From Paenibacillus tarimensis (lineage in GTDB: Bacteria > Bacillota > Bacilli > Paenibacillales > Paenibacillaceae), in contig NZ_JAKGAO010000012.1 in assembly GCF_021532315.1 (NCBI RefSeq), positions 1 to 64,000 on the forward strand: a stretch of DNA of 64,000 nucleotides. The letters run 5' to 3'. The position numbers and the translations under genes were made by a program. A model generated the notes under the pieces. That model worked only from the letters and a program-made list of their open reading frames with translations, was not told where the DNA came from and ran no database searches. Shown here piece by piece: positions 1 to 8,810 of the stretch; position 1 is the stretch's first letter; the number at the start of each line of letters is the position of its first letter.

Positions 1-223
1 TACCACCTCTTTTCTATTTAGGATTTGGGAGTATGTCGTATAACATCTTATCTACGAACGTCACATAACCAGCACATACACGGTTTCTGTGTACTTCGTG
101 TACATCCAGCTTAACGGTGTGTTCCTGAACATCTGGCTCCGCAACTGCTATCTCAGCTCCCTCGCAACTCTCCCCCAGCCAGCCTACAATCACTCACCGC
201 TCTACCCAACAGCCCGAGTTAGC

Positions 224-1324
224 TTACTCGTCCAGCGGGCTCTTGATCCGCCTGATATCCTTTACACTTACATGGGTGTACCGCTCTGTTGTCCGGCTGC
301 TTTGGTGACCCAGTAATTCCTGAATGTAGCGCAGGTCGATGCCGCCTTCAAGCAGGTGAGTTGCGAAGGAATGGCGCAGCGCGTGGACACTCACCTTCTT
401 CTGAATCTTCGATGCTCGAACAGCCTGCTCGAACACCTTCTGCACAGTTCGTTCTGTAAGATGGCTTCCTGCCGTCTGTCCAGTGAACAACCAGTTGTCC
501 GGCCTCTCTTGCCTCATGTAGCGTTCTACTATTTCCAAGGCTGATTCAGACAATAATGTCAGACGATCCTTCCTGCCTTTTCCTTGCTTCACCCGAAGCG
601 TTCTTCGCTCCCGGTCGAGATCCTGCACCTTCAGCCGTACGACCTCGCCTACACGCAGTCCCGAGGAATAAGTTAAATATAGAATAGCCTGATGCTTCAC
701 GTTAGCAACCGCAGTCAACACCCTCTTCACTTCCCCCAGCGACAGTACGTTGGGCAGCTTCTGCTCCCTCTTCGGCCGCACATATGCCGTATCCGACTGC
801 TTGCCATGCAGCACATGCTTGCCATAAAATTTTAAGGCGCTGATGGCCTGGTTCACATAGGAATGCGAACGTTTCAGCTGCAGCAGCTTCAGCGAATAAC
901 GCTGAATTGCCCGGCCGTCCCATCCTGCTTTCAGCAGATCTCCTTGTATCTCTCTATCGCTCAAGAATCTCTCAACATGGCCGCAGTAAGCCTTAACTGT
1001 ACGGAAGCTGTATCCACGCAGGGCTAACGCCTCCCGCATAGGCTTCTCCCAGTCCCTATACACCTCCCCAACTGGCGTGTACGGATCCCTTAACAGCGAG
1101 AAATCCGCTTGCAAGCTTGTATCCGCCTGAAGAGAATCCTCACCATAATACTCCAGCAGCTGTTCAACTGCCTCGAGCGTATATGGAATCATCCAAACGC
1201 TTAAATCTGGATTCCATTTTCTCCCTTTAATACTTCGTACACCGTCTAAATCTTTACTATTGAAGTTCTCAATCTTGATATGTAGGATTAATTCGTCAAA
1301 TTGACTAACGATGAGTTTAACCAT
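224..1324 (-). CDS. Tyrosine recombinase / integrase with extra N-terminal domain
   Basis: This is a 366-residue tyrosine recombinase that cuts and rejoins DNA through a covalent phosphotyrosine. All catalytic residues are visible: R224 in SSGLRVGEV, K249 in QGKGRKDR, H314 and R317 in HALRHSFATH, H340 in LLGHQSS and Y349 in TERYTHV. A SAM-like core-binding domain lies at about residues 85-185. About 80 residues precede it and do not belong to the usual XerC/XerD layout. I chose the ATG at 1324 because GGAGG sits 6-7 bases upstream; an ATG 27 bases further up has no such site. It lacks the insertion typical of integron integrases. No attachment site, excisionase or phage genes are seen beside it, so its substrate is unknown. 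Confidence 0.9.
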   Translation of the reverse strand: MVKLIVSQFDELILHIKIENFNSKDLDGVRSIKGRKWNPDLSVWMIPYTLEAVEQLLEYYGEDSLQADTSLQADFSLLRDPYTPVGEVYRDWEKPMREALALRGYSFRTVKAYCGHVERFLSDREIQGDLLKAGWDGRAIQRYSLKLLQLKRSHSYVNQAISALKFYGKHVLHGKQSDTAYVRPKREQKLPNVLSLGEVKRVLTAVANVKHQAILYLTYSSGLRVGEVVRLKVQDLDRERRTLRVKQGKGRKDRLTLLSESALEIVERYMRQERPDNWLFTGQTAGSHLTERTVQKVFEQAVRASKIQKKVSVHALRHSFATHLLEGGIDLRYIQELLGHQSSRTTERYTHVSVKDIRRIKSPLDE

Positions 1325-1365
1325 AAGGTTCCTCCAATTATAGCACCGCATCTATTTTCTGGAAA

Positions 1366-1406
1366 TAAAAAAGAGGATAGCAAAGTCCTATTGACTTTGT
1401 ATCCTC
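1366..1406 (-). terminator. Rho-independent terminator after the nitrilase-like gene
   Basis: On the minus strand an inverted repeat (arms at 1373-1387 and 1393-1406, one bulge) is followed by a run of T (A-run at 1367-1372 on the plus strand). It lies between the nitrilase-like gene and the recombinase, so the two are probably transcribed separately. Confidence 0.8.
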
Positions 1407-1447
1407 CCGATGCTTTCGGTGTGAATGTATGCCTATGTATGTTGTCA

Positions 1448-2089
1448 TTATACTTCGGAATAATTGCAAGAAAAAGTGTTTTTATCCATATCCAGCTCAA
1501 CAACCCGGCTCTTTACATCCCCGCGCGCAATAAAAATGATCTCCCCCTGTCTGTTGAAGCAGTAGGCGATGGGAATCGACACACCTGTGTCGCCATAGGA
1601 GCCGTCAGCGTGACTAACGCCGATCATGTAACAGGCATGTGCGACAGCGATGGCTTTTGCCTCATTAATCCATTCGTCGAACTGTGCTTCGCTGTACATG
1701 CCGACGCCAATCGGGTGAACGATCAAGTCAGCGGCTCCCTGGTCTTCAGACCGCAGACCCTGCCGGATCAGCTCATCGCAAAGTATGTGGCCGACCCGCC
1801 ATCCTTCTACCTCAGTGAAGGCCGTGTCGCTGTATTTGATCCGGTCCAGCAAGATTCGTCCTTGCCGGTCAATCACAATTGCCCGGTCCTTGGGACGCTC
1901 CTGCATTCTGCGGTAACCGCCGATGATCGCCACCTTGAACTCCCGCGCAAGACTGCAGGCTTCCTCCACATTTTCGTTCAGGTACCCTTCGGGCACAATA
2001 ACGGCATCCATACCCGGATGAGCAGTAAGCTCATTATGCAGCTGCCGCAGCTGCGGCTCCAGCTTGGGCTGGCAGATCAATATCTTCAT
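1448..2089 (-). CDS. Carbon-nitrogen hydrolase (nitrilase superfamily)
   Basis: This 213-residue protein has the nitrilase-superfamily Glu-Lys-Cys triad in order: E34 in PEGYLNE, K85 in DRIKYSD and C104 in HILCDEL. Such enzymes hydrolyse amide or nitrile C-N bonds in the cytoplasm. It is short for the superfamily (usually 260-300 residues), so the C-terminal strands are reduced. The ATG at 2089 is preferred because GGGAGGA lies 6 bases upstream; two in-frame ATGs above it sit on or before that site. It follows the M23 peptidase gene by about 43 bases. The substrate cannot be read from the sequence. Confidence 0.8.
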   Translation of the reverse strand: MKILICQPKLEPQLRQLHNELTAHPGMDAVIVPEGYLNENVEEACSLAREFKVAIIGGYRRMQERPKDRAIVIDRQGRILLDRIKYSDTAFTEVEGWRVGHILCDELIRQGLRSEDQGAADLIVHPIGVGMYSEAQFDEWINEAKAIAVAHACYMIGVSHADGSYGDTGVSIPIAYCFNRQGEIIFIARGDVKSRVVELDMDKNTFSCNYSEV

Positions 2090-2132
2090 TACCATTCCTC
2101 CCGGCACTTGCTTTACCTTCATCCGCACCAGC

Positions 2133-3059
2133 TTATTCTATGAACCCTTTCGGCTTAATGACATCCCCGACAGGCTTCTCCACGCCATCTACGACTGCCA
2201 CCCCGCCTCTAGGCATAGCCGGTCCCTCAATGTCCCGAAAGAATAGCGGAAGCCCTTCTGCTAGGAACAGCGGGGTAGTCGCGGGATTTTGACGCTGGTG
2301 ATGGATATGGATATGCGGCTCGCTTGAGCTCCCCGAGTTCCCGGCCTCGGCAATTGGCATACCCTCTTCCACATGCTGTCCTTCCCGGACAATAACCGAG
2401 TGCTGCTTCAGATGCGCAATGAACAGATACGTTCCGGTATCATCCAGCTGAATTACAATGTGATTGCCAGCCATGGTCTGATAATCCTCCGTTCCAGGCA
2501 CAAGATCCGCTTCCTCATCTTGTACGGCCACTACCGTACCAGAAGCGGGTGCCACCACCTCCATGCCATAGATCCCGTAATCCGTTAAGCGCCTGCTTCT
2601 CACAGCGGCAGGCTCGGCCAGCAGATCATAAGCCCACCGCTCATTCGGCGCGAATACATGGTAATTATCGGCGAGGGTGTCCCCTCCCCAGCCAACCCGG
2701 ACCTCTGCATCGACAGGAAGGCGGATATAGGCAGCAGGGGCCGTGTCGTTCACATCCGCCGGATAAGCAATCTGGCCTATACCCATCAGCCAGCCAAGCG
2801 GCCAGCTCCCCAATAACGATACCGCCATCATCCCCACCTGCAGCAGGCGAATGGGACGCCTTGTCAGAAGCCTTTGAACCACCTGCACGACCGTCACAAG
2901 CAGCATGATAACCCCAAGAACGCCCGCCGCTTGCACCAGCCACCAGCTGATAACCCCAGCCGTCCCTTTAACGCCCAGAATACACACCCACAGAATAAAC
3001 AGCAGCATGCTGTAGCCGGCAGCCAAACCTCTCGCCATATAACGTTTCACCCGAGTCAA
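2133..3059 (-). CDS. Membrane-anchored M23 metallopeptidase-like protein
   Basis: The N-terminal half holds three or four hydrophobic segments and the C-terminal half an M23 (LytM-type) domain. Zinc-site motifs are visible: the H and D of the YHVFAP...RWAYDLL stretch, the HLKQHS motif and HIHIHH. M23 enzymes cut peptidoglycan cross-bridges; here the domain would be held at the membrane. The start is uncertain. A TATAAT-like -10 at 3130-3135 overlaps the first upstream ATG (3131), so translation probably begins below it. The TTG at 3059 has GGGAGAG 8 bases upstream; ATG 3095 is an alternative. The gene precedes the nitrilase-like gene. Confidence 0.75.
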   Translation of the reverse strand: MTRVKRYMARGLAAGYSMLLFILWVCILGVKGTAGVISWWLVQAAGVLGVIMLLVTVVQVVQRLLTRRPIRLLQVGMMAVSLLGSWPLGWLMGIGQIAYPADVNDTAPAAYIRLPVDAEVRVGWGGDTLADNYHVFAPNERWAYDLLAEPAAVRSRRLTDYGIYGMEVVAPASGTVVAVQDEEADLVPGTEDYQTMAGNHIVIQLDDTGTYLFIAHLKQHSVIVREGQHVEEGMPIAEAGNSGSSSEPHIHIHHQRQNPATTPLFLAEGLPLFFRDIEGPAMPRGGVAVVDGVEKPVGDVIKPKGFIE

Positions 3060-3185
3060 TCCGATCACTCTCCCGCAATGATTATGCACCCTCATTGTAG
3101 GAGAATTTTCTAACGAAACCTGCTGCTTCATTATAAAGGTTTTCTTACGATTTAACAGAACCGGCATATCAAGGTGTCATCCAGA

Positions 3186-4322
3186 TCAGACTACACTGCC
3201 ATTCTGCTGCCGGTCCTTCACCCTTCCATCCGCAGCTCGTGTCAGGCGCACAGTGAACGTAGTGCCTTCCGGGCCGCTGCTTGCCTCTATGCTGCCGTTA
3301 TGCAGCTCCGTAATATGCTTGCAGATGGCAAGGCCAAGACCGCGGCCTCCATGCTTGCGGCTTCTCGACGGATCAACCCGGTAGAATCGCTCAAACAGAC
3401 GGGGCAATGCTTCCGCCGGTATCGGATTTCCGTAGCTGGTAACCGATATCACCAGTTCACCTTTTGTGCCGTCAAGATCAATAACAATCCGCTTGCCGTC
3501 CTTGCCGTAACGAACCGCATTGCTGATCAAATTATCCAGCAGCCGCGCCATTAGGGACGGGTCCGCTATAATCATTATTCCTGCTGTCCGCTCTTGAATG
3601 GTATACGACATATCTGCCCGCTCCATCTGTGGAATATGATCCACCAGCACCTGTTCAACCAGCTCACGTATAGACAGCAGCTGCTTGGCTTGTACAGGCA
3701 GCGCATCTGCCAGACTGCTGAAATCCGTGAGCTCCTCCAGCAGCTCAGACATCTCCGCACATTTGCGTCTTGCGATGCCTACAGGCCGCCGGATCTCGTC
3801 ATCAGCCGATTGCTCCTGCAGCTTCTTATCCAGCAGCTCCAGATAGCCGGATAATGACGTTAACGGGGTACGCAGGTCATGCGACAGTCCGGCGATCATC
3901 TCGTTTTTTGCCCGCTCGCTAGCCCGCTCCTTCTCCCGCATTGTCTTCAGGCTTCCTGCCATATCATGAATATGCCCGGCAAGCTTGCCGATCTCATCTG
4001 CCGGACCTGCCGGAATCCGGATGCTCAGATCCCCCTGCTTCATTTGCTCCACATATGTATGCAGCTGTTCAATCCGGGCGATCATCCGTCCAGCCAGCAG
4101 ATGGAAGAAGAACAGCGTAAGCAGCAGAAAACCGGTAAAGTACCCGAAGGCATACCTCTCCTCAGCTTGGACAAGGGCTGCTTCATCCGCTCCTGCGGCC
4201 CCCAGCAGGTACTGCAGCAGCATGATCGTTACTCCCGCTGCGGCCATACTCACCACAAAATAACCAAACAGCTTCAGGCGGATGCCGGCAAAAGCGCTAG
4301 GCCTCGATTTTATAACCAACAC
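3186..4322 (-). CDS. Sensor histidine kinase (HAMP-HisKA-HATPase)
   Basis: This 378-residue membrane kinase has TM helices at about residues 15-38 and 60-79, with only a short extracytoplasmic loop between them. A HAMP domain, a HisKA box with phosphoacceptor H148 in SHDLRTPLTSL, an N box (DNLISNAVRYG) and a G box (GGRGLGLAICK) follow. The short sensor loop suggests it senses the membrane or works with a partner protein. It overlaps the response regulator gene by 26 bases, so translation is probably coupled. The annotated start is a GTG inside the regulator gene. Order is regulator then kinase on the minus strand. The signal is unknown. Confidence 0.93.
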   Translation of the reverse strand: MLVIKSRPSAFAGIRLKLFGYFVVSMAAAGVTIMLLQYLLGAAGADEAALVQAEERYAFGYFTGFLLLTLFFFHLLAGRMIARIEQLHTYVEQMKQGDLSIRIPAGPADEIGKLAGHIHDMAGSLKTMREKERASERAKNEMIAGLSHDLRTPLTSLSGYLELLDKKLQEQSADDEIRRPVGIARRKCAEMSELLEELTDFSSLADALPVQAKQLLSIRELVEQVLVDHIPQMERADMSYTIQERTAGIMIIADPSLMARLLDNLISNAVRYGKDGKRIVIDLDGTKGELVISVTSYGNPIPAEALPRLFERFYRVDPSRSRKHGGRGLGLAICKHITELHNGSIEASSGPEGTTFTVRLTRAADGRVKDRQQNGSVV

Positions 4323-4980
4323 CCCAAACGTTCTGAATCAGATCCGGGCTGCCGCTCTTCTTCAGCTTTTCCCTCAGCCTCGACAAGTGGACCATCACAG
4401 TGTTGTTGCTCTCGTAATAAGCATCCTTCCACACCTTCGCGAAAATCTCCTCCAGTGTGAACACCCTGCCGCGGTTACTGGCCAGCAGGAGCAGAATATC
4501 ATACTCGGTCTTCGTCAGCTTCACAGGCTGTTCACCAACCTGCACGGCCCGGCTGTCGGGGTGTATCGCTACACCATGAAGGGTGACGACAGCCGGGTTA
4601 ATGCCGGATGTGTTAAAGGTGGTAAACCGTCTCAGCTGCGCTTTCACCCGGGCAGTCAGCTCAAGCGGACTGAAAGGCTTCGTCATATAGTCGTCAGCCC
4701 CGCTGCCAAGCCCGATCACTTTATCCACATCTGAAGCTCTCGCACTAAGGAAGAGCACCGGTATGTTCCACTTCATCCGGATTTGTCTGCACAGCTCCAG
4801 CCCGTCCATGCCCGGCATCATCCAGTCAATGATAGCCAGATCAATTTTGTTCCGGCCAAGACTGGTCAGCGCTTCCTCCCCGCTTCGGCAGGCGATCACG
4901 CTGAACCCCTCAGGCAGAAGAGTATCTCTCAATAATTCAATAATATCTCGGTCATCGTCTGCTGCGAGAATGGTTGTCAT
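4297..4980 (-). CDS. OmpR/PhoB-family response regulator
   Basis: This 227-residue regulator has a receiver domain with acidic D8-D10, phosphoacceptor D52 in IIDWMMPGMDG and a switch lysine in the MTKPF motif. A winged-helix OmpR-type DNA-binding domain follows (TKTEYDILLLLASN and NTVMVHLSRLREKL). The ATG at 4980 has AGAGGTG about 7 bases upstream. It is the partner of the overlapping histidine kinase. Targets are not evident; the neighbouring M23 peptidase is a plausible one by position only. Confidence 0.95.
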   Translation of the reverse strand: MTTILAADDDRDIIELLRDTLLPEGFSVIACRSGEEALTSLGRNKIDLAIIDWMMPGMDGLELCRQIRMKWNIPVLFLSARASDVDKVIGLGSGADDYMTKPFSPLELTARVKAQLRRFTTFNTSGINPAVVTLHGVAIHPDSRAVQVGEQPVKLTKTEYDILLLLASNRGRVFTLEEIFAKVWKDAYYESNNTVMVHLSRLREKLKKSGSPDLIQNVWGVGYKIEA

Positions 4981-5142
4981 TACACACACCTCTGCTACCA
5001 CATACAGGTATTAGTCACTTCTACTCCCATTCTACATGGCAGGCTGTGAACCTAACAAGCTGCCTCCACCCCGCTGCGCAGGACTTTTCATCCAATCTTT
5101 AAGCAGAGCCCCTCTTTTTGCGCTTCTAGAATTTTATGTTTC

Positions 5143-5151
5143 TGCTATAAT
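5143..5151 (+). promoter_or_regulatory. Extended -10 promoter element for the P-loop/LuxR regulator
   Basis: TGCTATAAT is a perfect extended -10 (TGnTATAAT), which can work without a good -35; none is seen. Transcription would start near 5158, about 30 bases before the ATG at 5189. This argues against the longer reading frame that opens at 5036. Confidence 0.6.
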
Positions 5152-5188
5152 GCAAGGTACAGGAAAATATTGGACGGTGATAACAGCA

Positions 5189-7264
5189 ATGGAAGACAAC
5201 CGTATAACGGTTAGAGAGCTTGATTACGTGGTGGGAAGGGAAGCGGAGCTTGCTTCCTTCGAACAATTCATGAACCGCAAGCTGCGCGATACAGGTATAC
5301 AGCCCCAAATTCTGCACATCCACGGTACGGGAGGCACGGGGAAAAGCACCTTTCTGCGCCAGTGCGTGCTGATGGCCCAACATGCAGGGCTGCGAGCCGC
5401 TTTGCTGGACAGCCGTGATTTTGTCCATACCGAACAAGGCATTCTTGAGGCGCTGATCAGACACCTAAGAGCGGGTATGCAGACGGAAGAAAACCTGCCC
5501 TCGGGCGCTCTGTCTTGGCCTCTGCTGTCTGAGCAGCTTCCGTCTAATGGTGAGCGGCTTATATTGGCCTTTGATACCTTTGAGGAAATGAAGGACATGG
5601 AGGCCTGGATGCGGGACCGGCTGCTGCCTTGGCTTCCTGCCGGTGTGCTGGTGCTGCTTGCTGGCCGGTATCCGCTGCAAGGCGCCTGGCTTCATTCGCC
5701 GGCGTGGAGGGAGAGACTGCAGCAGATCGAGCTGCAGCCTCTGAACCGGCAGGCCTGCTCCCGATATTTTCAGCTGTGCGGAATTACCGGGGAACGGGAC
5801 ATAGAGCGGCTGTGGAGACAGACCCGCGGCCATGCTTTGTCCATGTCATTAGCCGCGGCTTCACACGCGCATCATCCTGGTCCGCTGCAGCAGGAAGGCA
5901 TGAGCTGGTTTGATGAGGTTGTCTATCTGTGGCTCCAGGAAGTTCCCGATGAGGACCTTCGGAGACATATTGAGGCGGCATCCGTTCTGCGGGTGTTTAA
6001 TCAGGAGATGCTCTCCTTCATTATGGATGAACAGATACCTTCCGGCTTGTTTGACCGTCTGATCTCGTTATCCTACGTCCGCAAGTCAGACCGGGGCTGG
6101 CAGCTCCACGATTTAATGAGGGAAACGACGGAAGCGCGGCTGCGGGAACGGCAGCCGAGCCTGCACAAGAAGCTGCGGGAACGTGCGGCCTCTTACTACG
6201 CCGAGGCGATCCTTCAGTCCAGCCTCAGAAGCAGCACAGGCTGGGAGGTTGGCGAGCTGTTCCGCTTCGCCGGCAACAAGATCGCCAGGGCGCTTACAAG
6301 CGAGCAGAGCGGGCCGCGTTATTATTGGGAGACCGTCACAGAATCATCGCTGCCGGAGGCGCTTGCTTACTTGGAGTGGCGCAAGCATAATCATGAGCCG
6401 ATAACCGGCATAGAGATTGATCCCGAGACAGGGACAGAATATCAGATTCATTACTCGGCTGAAGAGGTAAGGTACAATTCATCCATGGTTGACGTAGAAG
6501 CCATCTTCGCCCTTGATCCAAGCGGCATTAAGCTGCTGCGCGATCAGCAAGGTGAGGCGGCGGCCATGGCCGTTACCGTTCCCTTTCACCAAGGTACGAT
6601 TTCATGGCTGAGGGAGCATCCGTTAGTTTCGCCATTCCTTAGCACTTTATCGGATGAGGAAATCGCGAAGCTGGCGACGCCTGCAGACCACCCATCCGGA
6701 TGGTTTATGCTATCCTACGATTTCAAGGAACTGCTCAATCCTGCCGTTCGGACCGAGGGTGTCTATCTGATCTACTCGTTTATGTGCCGGGGCGGCATAG
6801 TCGTCACCTCCCCTTTTCCGAACGACATCACGAAGAAGGTATATCCGGCTTTCGGCTTTGTACCGGTACCCGGAGCCGAGCATACGCATTATGACCGAAA
6901 GACGCTCACGCCGACCTACATTCTGGATACCCGGGGAGATAACCTGCGTTCATTCATTGACCAGCACTTTCATAACGCGGGCCTGCAGTGGAACCGTCCG
7001 CCATCTAAGCAGACCCCTGCTCCTCCCTCTCAGCCAGCCGCGCAGTCCAAGCTGTTGAAACAGCTGACGAAGAGGGAACTCGAGGTAGTCAAGCTTGTCG
7101 CGGCAGGGCTCTCGAATGCCGAAACGGCACAACAGCTCTATGTCTCCGAAGCTACCGTGAAGAAGCATTTGATTGCAATCTTTGCCAAGCTGGGCATTAC
7201 GAGAAGAATTCAGCTGGTCAGTATGATCCAAGGGTTGCCCGGGTTTATAAGCGATGAACCGTAG
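5189..7264 (+). CDS. P-loop ATPase regulator with C-terminal LuxR-type HTH
   Basis: This 691-residue protein has a Walker A site (GTGGTGKSTFL, about residues 46-56) and a Walker B-like strand (LILAFDTFEEM). A helical, winged-helix-like region follows. It ends in a LuxR HTH (LTKRELEVVKLVAAGLSNAE...ATVKKHL). The layout recalls STAND regulators such as MalT. Residues about 480-600 look like a GNAT-fold domain (YSFMCRGGIVVTSPF, then VYPAFGFVPVPGA), which is inference. The start at 5189 follows an extended -10 promoter; no strong ribosome site is seen, and a GTG at 5178 is possible. Its 3' end overlaps the convergent P450 gene by 20 bases. The ligand is unknown. Confidence 0.8.
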   Translation: MEDNRITVRELDYVVGREAELASFEQFMNRKLRDTGIQPQILHIHGTGGTGKSTFLRQCVLMAQHAGLRAALLDSRDFVHTEQGILEALIRHLRAGMQTEENLPSGALSWPLLSEQLPSNGERLILAFDTFEEMKDMEAWMRDRLLPWLPAGVLVLLAGRYPLQGAWLHSPAWRERLQQIELQPLNRQACSRYFQLCGITGERDIERLWRQTRGHALSMSLAAASHAHHPGPLQQEGMSWFDEVVYLWLQEVPDEDLRRHIEAASVLRVFNQEMLSFIMDEQIPSGLFDRLISLSYVRKSDRGWQLHDLMRETTEARLRERQPSLHKKLRERAASYYAEAILQSSLRSSTGWEVGELFRFAGNKIARALTSEQSGPRYYWETVTESSLPEALAYLEWRKHNHEPITGIEIDPETGTEYQIHYSAEEVRYNSSMVDVEAIFALDPSGIKLLRDQQGEAAAMAVTVPFHQGTISWLREHPLVSPFLSTLSDEEIAKLATPADHPSGWFMLSYDFKELLNPAVRTEGVYLIYSFMCRGGIVVTSPFPNDITKKVYPAFGFVPVPGAEHTHYDRKTLTPTYILDTRGDNLRSFIDQHFHNAGLQWNRPPSKQTPAPPSQPAAQSKLLKQLTKRELEVVKLVAAGLSNAETAQQLYVSEATVKKHLIAIFAKLGITRRIQLVSMIQGLPGFISDEP

Positions 7265-8600
7265 CACGCAGTCCGCCCTTGGGGCTTAAGGTCAGCAGCG
7301 CCTCAGGTATGAGCGCTCCCTGCGTGGAACTCCGCTTGATCCGGTACTGCTGCCCGATACTCGCCAGAATAAGGACCATTTCAAGCATTGCGAAATGCTG
7401 GCCCACACACGAACGCGGACCTGCCCCGAATGGAAAATAAGCCATCTGCGGCAGCTCCTTCATCCGATCCTGCTCGAACCGCTCAGGCCGGAACGTCAAC
7501 GGATCATCAAAATATCGCTCACTGGTATGCAGCGGATAGGGGCTGATCATGACGGTATCCCCCTTAATTAGCTGTAATGATCCAATCTCTACATCCTGAA
7601 GAGCTGTCCGGGAGGTTACGTAACCGGATGGACGCAGCCGCAGTGTCTCCCAGATCACATTCTGTGTATAGGTAAGCGCAGGGTAATCGTTCACCGTTGG
7701 CCTCCGGCCGTTCAGAACATGCTTCCACTCATTCATAAGCTTCTCTTCGACGTTCGGATTCTGCAGAATATAATCATAGGTCCAGGTCAGCGAGTGTGCC
7801 GTCGTTTCATGCCCGGCCAGGAACATAGACATAATCTCATCCCGCAGCTGTTCATCCGACATCCCTTCCTGGCTGGATTCATCAGTGGCCCTCATGAGGA
7901 CGGACAGCAGATCTTCTCTCTCAAGGGAGGATTCTGCCTTACGCTGCCTGATGAGCCCGTATACCGTATCGTCCAATACGCGAAGCGCCTGAATATATTC
8001 TCTGTTCTCGTTAGTCGGAATGAACAGCGGCAGCTTGACGAGTGCCCGTATTTTACGTGTGGCGATATGGTTGATTGAGTCAAATGCCCGGGCAATCTGA
8101 TCCTGTGCATGCTTGGAGTCATAGCTGAACATCGTCCGTGCTATAATGTCGAAGGTAATCTTCATCATATCAACCGCAAGATCCCTCTCTTGACCATCCC
8201 CCCATGTCTCGAGATGGGCAAGCGTACTAGCCACCATCTGCTCGGCATAGCGGTTGATATGGCTTCGGGTCAGCTTGGGCTGAATGAGCCGTCTCTGTTT
8301 CTTATGAAGCTCACCCTCACTTAGAACAAGCCCTTCACCCGTTAACCGCTTAATCTCCGCAAATGTGCCCCCTTTGCAGAATGCTTCAGCCTTGGTTACC
8401 ATAATTTCCTTAAGCATATCGGGATTGAATACGGCATAAAGCTTCTTGGGTCCGAGGCGGAATTTCGCTACATCCCCCGAAGCTCTGTGCAGCTCGCACA
8501 GCAGCGCTAACGGGTCCTCCCGAAAGGCTTTCAAAGACCCGCCCAACCACGTTTCCCGGGCGGCACCGGCTATCACCGGCTCCACATGTACACTGCTCAT
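7245..8600 (-). CDS. Cytochrome P450
   Basis: This 451-residue heme monooxygenase shows the I-helix oxygen motif AGHETTAHS, the ExxR motif (ETLR) and the heme-cysteine loop FPFGAGPRSCVGQ. Its layout resembles bacterial P450s of the CYP102/CYP4-like class without a fused reductase. No ferredoxin or reductase gene is adjacent, so electrons must come from elsewhere. The ATG has AGGAGG 8-9 bases upstream. It is convergent with the P-loop/LuxR regulator, with 20 bases of 3' overlap. Substrate unknown. Confidence 0.95.
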   Translation of the reverse strand: MSSVHVEPVIAGAARETWLGGSLKAFREDPLALLCELHRASGDVAKFRLGPKKLYAVFNPDMLKEIMVTKAEAFCKGGTFAEIKRLTGEGLVLSEGELHKKQRRLIQPKLTRSHINRYAEQMVASTLAHLETWGDGQERDLAVDMMKITFDIIARTMFSYDSKHAQDQIARAFDSINHIATRKIRALVKLPLFIPTNENREYIQALRVLDDTVYGLIRQRKAESSLEREDLLSVLMRATDESSQEGMSDEQLRDEIMSMFLAGHETTAHSLTWTYDYILQNPNVEEKLMNEWKHVLNGRRPTVNDYPALTYTQNVIWETLRLRPSGYVTSRTALQDVEIGSLQLIKGDTVMISPYPLHTSERYFDDPLTFRPERFEQDRMKELPQMAYFPFGAGPRSCVGQHFAMLEMVLILASIGQQYRIKRSSTQGALIPEALLTLSPKGGLRATVHRL

Positions 8601-8810
8601 ATAAAGTACCTCCTGATCAAGTTTCTATCATTATGGCACCCCGGCAGACGAAGCAGTAGTAATCGAACGTCTACAATTTAGTCACCGGATGGTTACATGT
8701 TCACCTGCAGAAGTCTTCAAGCTAATCGCGCGCTAGCCGAATAAAGCTGGTAAATGTTAGACAAAATAACCCCTGTGTCGAAATTTTCCAGTCATAGGGG
8801 GCTTTTACGG

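Noticed and set aside
224-1324. Integron integrase
   Set aside because: The IntI-specific insertion between the catalytic patches is missing and no attC-like repeats are seen.
1301-2143. A 280-codon open frame on the plus strand
   Set aside because: It is antisense to the nitrilase-like gene and crosses its terminator.
5036-5188. N-terminal extension of the P-loop/LuxR regulator
   Set aside because: It contains the extended -10 promoter TGCTATAAT, so transcription starts inside it.
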